Origin: a virus
Virus record (IMG/VR): IMGVR_UViG_3300020477_000014
Coordinates: 1-64,000 of that record
Strand: one strand, 5' to 3'
Length of the DNA: 64,000 bases
Shown: positions 7,583 to 15,231 of the stretch, piece by piece
Position numbering within the stretch: position 1 is the stretch's first letter
Layout: each line of letters opens with the position of its first letter
The notes under the pieces: model-generated
What the model was told of the DNA's origin: nothing
Databases searched by the model: none
The model's input: only the letters and a program-made list of their open reading frames with translations
Program-made: the position numbers and the translations under genes

Positions 7583-7899
7583 CAATCCTTGAAGAAGAAC
7601 TAAAAAGAATTCAACTTCATGTGGGCGACATAGTTATCCAAAGATCAACCGGTTATGTCGGTATTCTCATGGAAAAATTTCAGAAATTTCCGCCAGGGTA
7701 TATAGCTGTTGACGTTATGGAAGATATATACTTCTGGCGTATCGAGTGGCTTAAAAATATCACTCGAAACCACTCAACACTACAAAAGATATTTTTAAAT
7801 CCAGTACTGGAAGAAGAAGGTTTAAAAATGTCAATTATGCTTGGCAATATAGAACATTATCCCAACGAATCATTTAAAGAAGATTATGATGAAATATAA
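7579..7899 (+). CDS. small SH3-like protein
   Basis: 106 residues from a GTG overlapping the previous stop: LHVGDIVIQRSTGYVGILMEKFQKF ... YFWRIEWLKN ... MSIMLGNIEHYPNESF. It is a tandem paralogue of 7277. The ending LEEEGLKMSIMLGNIEHY matches LTESGMKDSIFAGTLEHF in the protein at 12403, showing that these three share more than the barrel core. Confidence 0.65.
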   Translation: MTILEEELKRIQLHVGDIVIQRSTGYVGILMEKFQKFPPGYIAVDVMEDIYFWRIEWLKNITRNHSTLQKIFLNPVLEEEGLKMSIMLGNIEHYPNESFKEDYDEI

Positions 7900-7910
7900 A
7901 AAATACATTA

Positions 7911-8228
7911 TTGCATTTCGACGCCAAAAGGCTTATATTAGGAATAAAACCAGTGATCGAAAAAGAGAATTCAGAAACTTTGAACATTGAAGACTTTACT
8001 TTGGGAGATCTTGTGTCCATTGCTTCCCATCGTCCTCTTATAGAAGAAATCTCATTTGGAGAAGAAGGCGAACATACTTATGGAATTGTAGTAAAAGATC
8101 GAAGAAATACTTCTAAAATTAAAAGTTTTATGCCTCAAATTGCGATCTATGTCTTCAAAAGCCAACAAGTGGAATTTCATTGGCCCAGTTATTTAACCAT
8201 TATTTCTTCTACTTATAAAAGAGGGTGA
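7911..8228 (+). CDS. small SH3-like protein, start uncertain
   Basis: Up to 105 residues with EDFTLGDLVSIASHRPL ... YGIVVKDRR ... IYVFKSQQVEFHWPS, the GDLV/GIV/FHW pattern again. The first start is TTG 7911, and GTG 7953 or TTG 7979 is possible. An overlapping basic 33-residue frame (ATG 7888-7989) runs into it and may be a small gene or chance. Confidence 0.5.
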   Translation: MHFDAKRLILGIKPVIEKENSETLNIEDFTLGDLVSIASHRPLIEEISFGEEGEHTYGIVVKDRRNTSKIKSFMPQIAIYVFKSQQVEFHWPSYLTIISSTYKRG

Positions 8229-8235
8229 TAACATA

Positions 8236-8391
8236 ATGATAAAGAAAGTCTTAATTCCTCTTTGTGTTTTTTGTATTTTTTTGAACCTAGCATTGTTGGG
8301 GTTTAGCAATGCAATTGAATCAACACAAACACAATTATTGGCTATATTAAATATCTTACTTTTATCTTGTGTTTTTGTACCTCGAACTTAA
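8236..8391 (+). CDS. 51-residue membrane peptide
   Basis: ATG 8236 follows GAGGGTGATAAC. The product MIKKVLIPLCVFCIFLNLALL continues GFSNAIESTQTQLLAILNILLLSCVFVPRT: two hydrophobic segments with a short polar link. It could be a small inner-membrane or exported peptide placed just before the secreted protease. Function unknown. Confidence 0.5.
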   Translation: MIKKVLIPLCVFCIFLNLALLGFSNAIESTQTQLLAILNILLLSCVFVPRT

Positions 8392-8410
8392 TATAAAAGG
8401 GCTAGTAGAG

Positions 8411-9148
8411 ATGAAATATATATTGTTGGGGTTGATTTTCTTATTTGGTATTGCGGAGGCTAGCGCTAGGGAAAATGATTCTACAATAATCACTGAGCCT
8501 GTCAATTCTTCAATGACGAAAGTAGAGAAGAAGGTGAGAAACGCGTCAGTTAAAATAATGGTTGGGAATGGTCACGGATCTGGATCTTTAATAAAGTATC
8601 GTGGTTCTCAATTTATTCTAACAGCTAATCACGTGATTGATACCAAAAGAGCATATTTTGGCATGCCTATTCACGTAATTGGCATTAATGAAACAAAAGT
8701 AGCTTCACTAATTTATTTTGATAAAGCTCACGATATAGCTGTCTTATTTCTCCCAAAGAGTGAATACTTTACATATACTGCCCCCATTAAGTGGAATCCC
8801 ATGAAAGAATTGCCAAAAGTGGGAACTCCCATTACTTATTCTGGATTTCCCTCCTGGCACAACCTATTAACATTTAGAGGGCGTGTTGCTGGATATGAAA
8901 CTATCCCCAACGGTGGTCCTCAAGTTATTCTAAATGTGTTTGGATGGTTTGGTTCCTCTGGGGCGATTGTGTATACTAATGAAGGGAAAATAGTGGGAAT
9001 ATTGTGGGCTGTTGATATGGAAAGATATCCCACAAAACAAGTAAATGAGAATATTGTGTGGGTTTCTCCAATTGGTCATCTAGATATGGCAGTACCTCTT
9101 AAAATTGTGTGCGACAATTACATTAAAAAAATTAGAAGTTGTGAGTGA
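8411..9148 (+). CDS. secreted trypsin-like serine protease
   Basis: A 245-residue chymotrypsin-fold peptidase. The signal peptide is MKYILLGLIFLFGIAEASA (cut near residue 19). The catalytic triad is readable: H74 in LTANHVID, D108 in AHDIAVL, and S183 in FGWFGSSGA, where the usual GDSGG is changed to GSSGA. GSLI before the His and VVGIL-like IVGILWAVD after the Ser also fit the family. It should act in the periplasm or outside the cell. Secreted proteases are unusual phage cargo; it could trim host envelope proteins or process the lipoproteins encoded near 22-26 kb. ATG 8411 is preferred over a longer upstream frame because it gives the signal peptide. Confidence 0.8.
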   Translation: MKYILLGLIFLFGIAEASARENDSTIITEPVNSSMTKVEKKVRNASVKIMVGNGHGSGSLIKYRGSQFILTANHVIDTKRAYFGMPIHVIGINETKVASLIYFDKAHDIAVLFLPKSEYFTYTAPIKWNPMKELPKVGTPITYSGFPSWHNLLTFRGRVAGYETIPNGGPQVILNVFGWFGSSGAIVYTNEGKIVGILWAVDMERYPTKQVNENIVWVSPIGHLDMAVPLKIVCDNYIKKIRSCE

Positions 9149-9873
9149 AAAATATGTCTTTGAAAAAATGGAATATATTCAAAGAAGAGGCTACCAAAAC
9201 TCTTTATATTGTGGGCATTGTGGCGTGTTTAAATGAAAAACAAGAATTTCTTTTAGTTAAGCGCTCACAGACAGATAAAATAAAGCCAGGATATTGGGAA
9301 TTTCCTGGTGGACATGTAGACAACAAGGATGATTCAATTGAAGAAGCCGCAGCAAGAGAACTCAAAGAGGAAGCTGGTTTATCTTGTGATGTGGAAAATT
9401 TAAAATATTTAGGGTTTCAACAAACCAAAAGATTGTCAGTGGAACAACCACCCAAAAAAATCACTATTAAGCGTTACTTCTTTTTAAGTACACAGTGGTC
9501 TGGTGTGCCTCAGATTGTTGCCAACCCCCAAACGGGTATTGAAGAACACGATGATATTAAATGGGCAACAAAAGAAGAGATTTTAAGCATAGACAATACA
9601 GAAATACCACACTATTTATTAGACAAAGCGCTAGACATGATGAAGACAGATGAAGGAATTTCTTCTAATGACCCTCGAAATAAAGAAAAAGATAAAGCCG
9701 GTCGCAATCGAAGTCGCCCAGATCGAATCCGAGAGACAGAAGACGAGGAATGTGGTCTTCAAGACGAAGGGGTATCATCCAATGACCCTCGAAATAAAGA
9801 AAAAGATAAAGCCGGTCGCAATCGAAGCCACAAAGACCGCATTAGAGAGGAAGAAGAACTAAAAAATGACTAA
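9145..9873 (+). CDS. NUDIX hydrolase with head-leader-like start and duplicated tail
   Basis: A 242-residue protein starting at GTG 9145 (GTGA overlap) or ATG 9154. MSLKKWNIFKEEA resembles the T4 capsid-targeting type, followed directly by the NUDIX fold: GYWEFPGGHVDN with the REL-x-EE-x-G core of the Nudix box (residues about 50-80). The first box Glu is replaced by Asp. Family members hydrolyse nucleoside diphosphates linked to another group (dNTPs, NDP-sugars, caps); the substrate is not readable. Residues about 170-242 hold a charged tail made of two near-identical units (SSNDPRNKEKDKAGRNRS), a recent duplication. It overlaps the next gene. Confidence 0.8.
   Translation: MKNMSLKKWNIFKEEATKTLYIVGIVACLNEKQEFLLVKRSQTDKIKPGYWEFPGGHVDNKDDSIEEAAARELKEEAGLSCDVENLKYLGFQQTKRLSVEQPPKKITIKRYFFLSTQWSGVPQIVANPQTGIEEHDDIKWATKEEILSIDNTEIPHYLLDKALDMMKTDEGISSNDPRNKEKDKAGRNRSRPDRIRETEDEECGLQDEGVSSNDPRNKEKDKAGRNRSHKDRIREEEELKND
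9667..9827 (+). repeat. tandem duplication inside the NUDIX gene
   Basis: Two identical 47-base copies at 9667-9713 and 9781-9827, offset 114 bases (38 codons), so the frame is kept. Flanking bases are similar but no longer identical (TCTTCT against TCATCC), and the 3' parts differ by a few codons (RPD against HKD). It encodes basic/acidic repeats at the C-terminus. Confidence 0.9.
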
Positions 9874-12370
9874 TTTTCATAAAACATGGTATAACTTTGT
9901 TAGAGAAGACAAAGAGGTATCTCCGAAGCCAACATTAACCGAAAACACCGATATTTATGGCAAAATCGATGAAAAGCTCCTTCGCGAGCTTACGGAAGAT
10001 GAAGTCGATCACATTGAGGATGTTTTGTCCAGCATTGATCCCGATGAAATGCCTTTCAATAACCTTTTTCAAGGCAATATGAGGCTTATTTTGCCGTTTA
10101 ATACTCTCGACATGGACACCGATATCGGCAGATTTATCAAATTTTGGGATAACCTTTACCAAGGATACGATGAAGAAAGACAAGAAACTATCGGGTGGAA
10201 ATGGGAACCTGATTTTTCTACTGGAAAAGCCACAAGAAGTCGCCCTCTTTATAAAACCAGCAGAGATTTTAAAAATGCAGATAAAGAATATACTGCAAAA
10301 AAGACAGATGCACTAGCTAGAGATCTTACAGGAGGGGTAATACCGGACGAATGGACGAAGGTTGACACACCTAAAAGATCGCCAGAAACCATGAAAATTG
10401 GCAAAATTTTGAATAAAATCGCTAATTTAATAGCCAAATACCGGGAATATCAAAAACCTCGAGGTGAAAAACTATCGAGCGAAGAACAAACCGCAGCTAA
10501 CCGCCTATATAATGCGTTATATAATCTCACAGGAAACACTACCAAGGTGGATCGGATTATTGCTAACCCCGAGCAAGTACAAAATTTTGCTCGATGGTGG
10601 GAACTTACGGGCGCTGGGTTGTTCAAAGGTGATAAAAACGCCGGAAAAAACAATAATTATTCAATAATTGTCACCAGAAGCCCGATTGATGTCCTTAGAA
10701 TGGCAGATTTTGACAATATTCAGTCATGTCATTCTCCGCCATCGCGCGGTGGACAAGCAGAATATTATAAATGTGCTGTGGCCGAAGCCCAAGGACATGG
10801 TGCCATCGCATATATTGTCAAAACAGAAGACTTATTTAACGAATATGATGGCAAAACCCTGGAAGAGATTCAAAATGACGAAGATTTTCAGACCGAAGAG
10901 GTGTTCTGGGATAAGGAAAGAAGCGAAGGACGTATTACGCCTCTATCACGTGTTAGATTGCGGCAAATGCGATATTGGGACAAAACAGCAAACCCAGAGG
11001 ACAAGCCCCCAGGAATGTCAAAGTGGGAGTGGACGCAGGCTTCAACGCCCGGTACTGATTTAGCTGTGCCGGAGGCTCGTGTATATGGGCAGAAATTTGA
11101 AGACTTTCGAAAGACTATGGTTAGGTGGGCTAGCGAAAACCAAGAAGAACAGCTTAAAAATGCCCCACGAAAAGACGGAAAGGTCAATCTAGATAGGTTT
11201 GTAAAATATGGCGGCTCTTATGAGGACAACACCTCTGGTACTTTGGTGATGGATTTGTTTCCGCCAGATACCGAAGCAGAGGGGCGAATTGAGCAGAACA
11301 CCAAAACCGAAGATGAGCTAGATGCCAACATTCTCGGTGGCATGCGGGATCGATGGATTCAAGAGTGTGACGATATGACCACCAGTTATAATAATCGCAT
11401 GCAAGCATGTGAGGTCGGATATGAGATAGAGGATGACGGCGGTGGATTATATATTGAAGTTAAAGCAACAATGTATATCAAGTGGGATGAAGACGAATGG
11501 GAGAAGTGGCCCAACGCGCAAGACGTATCTTATCTCTTAATGGACGCAAAAGAGTACGGATGGTTTCAATGGATGAACCCAGATTATCCTTCCAGTTTTC
11601 AAAAAATTGGCAAAGTTTGGGTTGGGGCTGATCAGGTTGGTTTTTTCTTTGCAATTGAACCAAATGAAAACACATGGGACCACGGACATGTCGCCAATGA
11701 TCCGACCGTATATGAAGAATGGTGCCAAACCATAGATCGGCTTGACGATGGGTATGACCAAATCAAAGCGATCATATCTAAAGTTGCCAAACAACATGGA
11801 TGGATGAAAGGCGGCAAATTTTTGAACTTCGCCCAAGAGGTACACAACGGAGATATTCAGTCTTACGAATGGGAGATGGAAGCTGACGGGGATTATGACG
11901 AAACCCATGAAATCACAGCCGCAGCCAAAATTCAGATCCCATGGAGTGAAGTTGTTTTTAACTTTGGTGAAAACGTTGATCGCGCACAAATGTTGAAGAT
12001 TTTAGAATCTCGCGAGTTGCGGTTAGCTTTTAGAAAAGATATTTTAACGGACATCATGAAAGAGAATGATGTTCCATATTGGTTACAAGTCGGCGGTAGA
12101 GGATTCATTACCGATGGAGAAGAGGGAGAGTGGGAAATGGAATATTGGCCTTATTTCTTGTTAACCGAAGACGATCCAGAAGAGATGATTGAAGTCTTCA
12201 AAGACCTTGTGGAAGGAGATACAGACGACGAAGATCATCTGCGAGATTCTCTTATTATCAGTATTCAAGAAGTAATGAAAGAAAATCAAATACAAGAAAA
12301 CATAAGTCGTTATAGTTCTAAAGATGACAAATTCTTTGTTAAACGATGGAAAGCGAACTTTAAGCGATAG
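9866..12370 (+). CDS. 834-residue leader-bearing protein, probable large internal head protein
   Basis: Starts MTNFHKTWYNFVREDKE, again the aromatic W-x-x-(F/Y)-(I/V/M)-x-E leader type. The body is hydrophilic, with no transmembrane segment. A notable patch at residues about 285-325 (SPIDVLRMADFDNIQSCHSPP, then GGQAEYYKCAVAEAQGHGAIAYIV) has two Cys and two His and looks like a conserved functional site. The second half is acidic and Trp-rich (WKWEP, WEWTQ, WDEDEWEKWP). I do not recognise the family. Given the leader and length, it may be an ejected virion protein comparable in place, not sequence, to T4 Alt. Its first bases overlap the NUDIX gene. Confidence 0.7.
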   Translation: MTNFHKTWYNFVREDKEVSPKPTLTENTDIYGKIDEKLLRELTEDEVDHIEDVLSSIDPDEMPFNNLFQGNMRLILPFNTLDMDTDIGRFIKFWDNLYQGYDEERQETIGWKWEPDFSTGKATRSRPLYKTSRDFKNADKEYTAKKTDALARDLTGGVIPDEWTKVDTPKRSPETMKIGKILNKIANLIAKYREYQKPRGEKLSSEEQTAANRLYNALYNLTGNTTKVDRIIANPEQVQNFARWWELTGAGLFKGDKNAGKNNNYSIIVTRSPIDVLRMADFDNIQSCHSPPSRGGQAEYYKCAVAEAQGHGAIAYIVKTEDLFNEYDGKTLEEIQNDEDFQTEEVFWDKERSEGRITPLSRVRLRQMRYWDKTANPEDKPPGMSKWEWTQASTPGTDLAVPEARVYGQKFEDFRKTMVRWASENQEEQLKNAPRKDGKVNLDRFVKYGGSYEDNTSGTLVMDLFPPDTEAEGRIEQNTKTEDELDANILGGMRDRWIQECDDMTTSYNNRMQACEVGYEIEDDGGGLYIEVKATMYIKWDEDEWEKWPNAQDVSYLLMDAKEYGWFQWMNPDYPSSFQKIGKVWVGADQVGFFFAIEPNENTWDHGHVANDPTVYEEWCQTIDRLDDGYDQIKAIISKVAKQHGWMKGGKFLNFAQEVHNGDIQSYEWEMEADGDYDETHEITAAAKIQIPWSEVVFNFGENVDRAQMLKILESRELRLAFRKDILTDIMKENDVPYWLQVGGRGFITDGEEGEWEMEYWPYFLLTEDDPEEMIEVFKDLVEGDTDDEDHLRDSLIISIQEVMKENQIQENISRYSSKDDKFFVKRWKANFKR

Positions 12371-12402
12371 CCCTCTACTTACTTTAGAAGGGGCGCTTAT
12401 GC

Positions 12403-12741
12403 ATGGACAATGCGTATGATTATATTGAGTTTTCAAAAGGCGATTTAATAGTTGATCGAGCTTATAAAGAAATCGGAATTTTAGTAAAAAGATCTCGTGT
12501 TATAAACCCAGTTACAGAATTCAAACATGGAGATAATTGGGTAGAAAAAACGTTTTCCTGGGGATGGGAAGTTTTATGGATAAAGAAAAAAGAAAATTCG
12601 GGAAACATTGGGCCCTTCAAAAATCTAGATCGAGTTTTAACAGAAAGCGGCATGAAGGATTCTATTTTTGCTGGTACTCTCGAACACTTTCGAGCCGGAA
12701 GTACGCATGGAATTGATCTCGACACATATATGCAAAGGTAA
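12403..12741 (+). CDS. small SH3-like protein
   Basis: 112 residues: FSKGDLIVDRAYKEIGILVKRSRV ... FSWGWEVLWIKKK ... LTESGMKDSIFAGTLEHF. It is a close paralogue of 7277 and 7579. ATG 12403 follows AGAAGGGGCG. Its 3' end overlaps the start of the thioesterase gene. Unknown role. Confidence 0.65.
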   Translation: MDNAYDYIEFSKGDLIVDRAYKEIGILVKRSRVINPVTEFKHGDNWVEKTFSWGWEVLWIKKKENSGNIGPFKNLDRVLTESGMKDSIFAGTLEHFRAGSTHGIDLDTYMQR

Positions 12742-13138
12742 AGACGTAGGGGTTCACGGGAACCTCTTCGGAGGTGTTATGCTTTCATGGCTTGATGAGG
12801 CTGGCGGTGCATATGCCGGACAGTGTTGCGACACCCCTCGCATGGTGACAGTAAGAATGGGAGAAACCTGCTTTAAAAAACCTATTCGCGTCGGGCATGT
12901 GATTAAGATATATGGCGAAGTGGTGAGAATAGGCACCACATCTATTACCTTAAGCCTGGAAGCTCGAAGGCATTCGGTCTATAATGGCACTCAAGTGGTG
13001 GCTTGCACTACTAAAATTGTCTTTGTGCGAGTTGATGGTGACGGCGAAGCTATTCCTCTTGGTGATAAAGCAAGAAGAAAGTATGCTAAACAACTTAATG
13101 GAGAAAAAACATGCCAGATACAGGACATCGCGGACTAA
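12707..13138 (+). CDS. acyl-CoA thioesterase, hotdog fold (YciA-like)
   Basis: A 143-residue single hotdog domain. HGNLFGGVMLSWLDEAGGAYAGQ is the family signature (G-D/N-x-FGG plus a catalytic Asp on the long helix), followed by MVTVRMGETCFKKPIRVGHVIKIYGEV and a C-terminal strand VFVRVDGDGEAIPL. YciA-type enzymes cleave acyl-CoAs in the cytosol. The start at 12707 overlaps the previous gene by 35 bases; an earlier non-ATG start is possible. In a phage it would change the acyl-CoA or lipid pool, and a lipid hydroxylase-like gene lies at 28671. Confident in the fold, not in the substrate. Confidence 0.82.
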   Translation: MELISTHICKGKDVGVHGNLFGGVMLSWLDEAGGAYAGQCCDTPRMVTVRMGETCFKKPIRVGHVIKIYGEVVRIGTTSITLSLEARRHSVYNGTQVVACTTKIVFVRVDGDGEAIPLGDKARRKYAKQLNGEKTCQIQDIAD

Positions 13139-13169
13139 TTACAGGTGTCTAATTTAAGGAGATGCAAAA

Positions 13170-13499
13170 ATGCCTCATAATGAAACCGGATGGGAAAATT
13201 ACTCCCGAATAGTCCTACAACAACTTGAGGGGCTAGCCAAGAGTATTGAAGGGCTCCGGGATGAATTTCAAGCTATCAAAGATCAATTGACCGAATTGAA
13301 AGCAAAAGAAGATCGAGTACAAGAACTCAAAGCCTGGAAAGAGCGCGTGGATGAGGTAGCCTCTCCTACTCAATTTAAATCTGCGTTGAGAGATTTGGAA
13401 GATCTAAAAACATTTAAGACGAAAGCAATTACTGTCTTTATGGTGGTGCAATTTTTTATGGCTTTCTCTGTATGGATAACTAAATTTATTGAATTTTAA
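13170..13499 (+). CDS. coiled-coil protein with C-terminal membrane anchor
   Basis: 109 residues. Residues about 10-75 are heptad-rich (LQQLEGLAKSIEGLRDEFQ, then IKDQLTELKAKEDRVQELKAW). One transmembrane helix lies at about 88-105 (AITVFMVVQFFMAFSVWI). The start has a good AAGGAG at about 13156. The topology would suit a membrane-tethered adaptor, holin accessory or spanin-like protein, but nothing in the sequence decides this. Confidence 0.6.
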   Translation: MPHNETGWENYSRIVLQQLEGLAKSIEGLRDEFQAIKDQLTELKAKEDRVQELKAWKERVDEVASPTQFKSALRDLEDLKTFKTKAITVFMVVQFFMAFSVWITKFIEF

Positions 13500-13507
13500 G
13501 AGGAAAT

Positions 13508-13660
13508 ATGTTATTTAGTTTTGATAAATTCTGGAAAACAATAATATTACTAATCATTACATGGATTTGTTACGGAATTTGGGGTTATGAGTTCTGTGTT
13601 ATAACACTTTTAGCTATTTTAATAACAACTCAATTCGAAAAAACGGTTTCTTTTTTCTAG
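13508..13660 (+). CDS. 50-residue membrane protein
   Basis: ATG 13508 sits directly behind AGGAAAT, eight bases after the previous stop. The product MLFSFDKFWKTIILLIITWI continues CYGIWGYEFCVITLLAILITTQFEKTVSFF: two transmembrane helices. Together with the membrane-anchored coiled-coil gene before it, this could be a holin-like pair, which is an inference from topology only. Confidence 0.55.
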   Translation: MLFSFDKFWKTIILLIITWICYGIWGYEFCVITLLAILITTQFEKTVSFF

Positions 13661-13715
13661 ACATGTCAATAAGGCACTAATTATTAATAATTTAAGTGTT
13701 TTGGGTATATATATT

Positions 13716-13982
13716 ATGGAAAAAAAGGACAATTTTGGCGAAATGCTAGCAAAATCCTTAAATATCGGTGATTTAGTACAATGGTCTAAGTGGAATAGCC
13801 AAAATGATAAATGGGAAGAGCATTATGGCATCATTTCTTCTATTACAAATGAAATTAAAGCCAACAGAATGGTCTCTATTTCTCGAGTTATACCCATTCA
13901 GGACCAAGCCACAGAATTAGAATTTTTTACTGTTAGTTTAAGACTAGTTTCGCCCATCAAAGACAAGCAAATTAGCCAATGA
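13716..13982 (+). CDS. small SH3-like protein
   Basis: 88 residues from ATG 13716: LNIGDLVQWSKWNSQNDKWEEHYGIISSIT ... MVSISRVIPI ... FFTVSLRLVSPI. It fits the GDLV/YGI pattern. A weak promoter-like TAGACA-N17-TTATTA lies at about 13657-13685. It overlaps the next gene by four bases. Confidence 0.6.
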   Translation: MEKKDNFGEMLAKSLNIGDLVQWSKWNSQNDKWEEHYGIISSITNEIKANRMVSISRVIPIQDQATELEFFTVSLRLVSPIKDKQISQ

Positions 13983-14311
13983 AAACACAAATTGACCATA
14001 TAGCGCTCCTTGTAGACGATTTAGAGATCGCCGAACGTTGGTATTTGGACAAATTATCAGCAAAAACCCAATATAAAGACCACAAATACATCAGATTAGA
14101 GTTAAATAACACTATTTTGGCTCTAATTTCTCGAAAACACTACAATTATGCCCATTTTGGGATTTTGGTGGAAAAATATGAAGATTTACCGTTGGATCAA
14201 GGACAAATTTCAAAACATCGCGATGGAAGTGTGGGAGTTTACGCAAAAGACCCATTTGGGAACTATTTAGAGTATATTTGGTATCCTTCCGAAGAAAAAG
14301 AGGAATTTTAG
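13979..14311 (+). CDS. VOC-superfamily (glyoxalase/dioxygenase fold) protein
   Basis: 110 residues, one complete vicinal-oxygen-chelate module pair. It begins with IDHIALLVDDLEIAERWYLDKL (the metal-binding His near the start), holds HFGILVEKYEDL in the middle and ends with VYAKDPFGNYLEYIWYP (the typical D-P-x-G-N-x-x-E with the metal Glu). VOC proteins bind a divalent metal and include lyases, dioxygenases and antibiotic-binding proteins; the reaction cannot be assigned. It overlaps its upstream neighbour by four bases. Confidence 0.8.
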   Translation: MKTQIDHIALLVDDLEIAERWYLDKLSAKTQYKDHKYIRLELNNTILALISRKHYNYAHFGILVEKYEDLPLDQGQISKHRDGSVGVYAKDPFGNYLEYIWYPSEEKEEF

Positions 14312-14313
14312 TC

Positions 14314-15225
14314 ATGATCGACGCAATTTCGCCCTTAATTAAGCAATTTTTGCCTTTTGCGCAAGAAAAAATGGGTTTTAAGCATCCGCCGCGGCTTTTT
14401 TTAAGGGGAGATGCTCAAAATGCCGAAAATCCGCTTGGAAAGACGGCGTTTTACGACCCAAACAACGTTTCGGTGACTTTATACACCACTGGCCGTCATG
14501 TTAAGGACGTTATGCGCTCTTTGGCGCACGAATTGGTCCACCATACACAATATGAACGCGGAGAATTCGAAAATTGCGGTGAAATGGGGGAAGGATACGC
14601 TCAAAATGACGAACATTTAAGAGAAATGGAAAGAGAAGCCTATGAAATGGGCAATATGTGCTTCCGAGATTGGGAAGATGGCATAAAAAATACTATTTAT
14701 TTTGAACATTTACAAAAAGGAGAATTAAAGAAAATGTCAACAAAAGATTGGAAAAACAACGAAATTAAGTCCCTGCTTTCAGAAGCATGGGGATTTAAGA
14801 TGGATTTAAACAAATTAAACGAAGTTTCCACAGAAGACCCGAAAGCACCCGATGATGAAACAAAAGGCGATGCTACTACTGAGACGGAAAAAGAAGATCT
14901 TAAAGTAAACGAAGAAGAAAATGACGAAGCGCTTCAAGAAGATTCTGAGGCAGCCGAAACTCGCCATTATAGAGACAACGCGATGAACGATGATGATCAC
15001 ATTAAGGCGATTAAGCACCATTTAGATGCTCTAGAGAAAGATCGCAATTATGACGAAGAGCATATCGACGAAGAAAAGGTTAATGAAAAGTCAGGCCGCG
15101 GGAGAATCGGACCTCACACTCGAGGTAAACCGGACAAACGTGCACGGCAAGAAAACAAAGTACGCACAATGATTCGCAAAGCTTTAAGTGAAGTAACCAA
15201 GGCACAAAAAGCCAAAAAAGGATAA
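14314..15225 (+). CDS. zinc metallopeptidase-like domain joined to a leader-type acidic protein
   Basis: ATG 14314 follows AGGAATTTTAG. Residues 1-135 are a compact metallopeptidase-like domain with VMRSLAHELVHHTQYERGEF (HExxH plus a further His). From ATG 14734 the sequence restarts as MSTKDWKNNEIKSLLSEAW, a start typical of free-standing marine phage proteins, preceded by AAGGAG (14717-14722) and by CTATTTA (14693-14699). The second part is very acidic and ends with NKVRTMIRKALSEVTKAQ, the terminal-helix theme. So one 303-residue fusion, one nested 163-residue product, or both, may be made. The head-assembly context suggests a role in capsid maturation or cargo. Confidence 0.7.
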   Translation: MIDAISPLIKQFLPFAQEKMGFKHPPRLFLRGDAQNAENPLGKTAFYDPNNVSVTLYTTGRHVKDVMRSLAHELVHHTQYERGEFENCGEMGEGYAQNDEHLREMEREAYEMGNMCFRDWEDGIKNTIYFEHLQKGELKKMSTKDWKNNEIKSLLSEAWGFKMDLNKLNEVSTEDPKAPDDETKGDATTETEKEDLKVNEEENDEALQEDSEAAETRHYRDNAMNDDDHIKAIKHHLDALEKDRNYDEEHIDEEKVNEKSGRGRIGPHTRGKPDKRARQENKVRTMIRKALSEVTKAQKAKKG

Positions 15226-15231
15226 ATAATT

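Noticed and set aside
9650-9862. Alternate-frame peptide in the NUDIX tail
   Set aside because: It exists only because the duplicated repeat stays open in another frame; the Nudix frame continues intact to 9873.
10668-11063. A 131-codon + frame inside the 834-residue gene
   Set aside because: It is an alternate frame of a long coding region with basic, low-quality composition and no start signal.
13170-13660. Definite holin/spanin pair
   Set aside because: Topology fits, but no endolysin gene is adjacent and no diagnostic motif is visible, so I left both as membrane proteins of unknown role.
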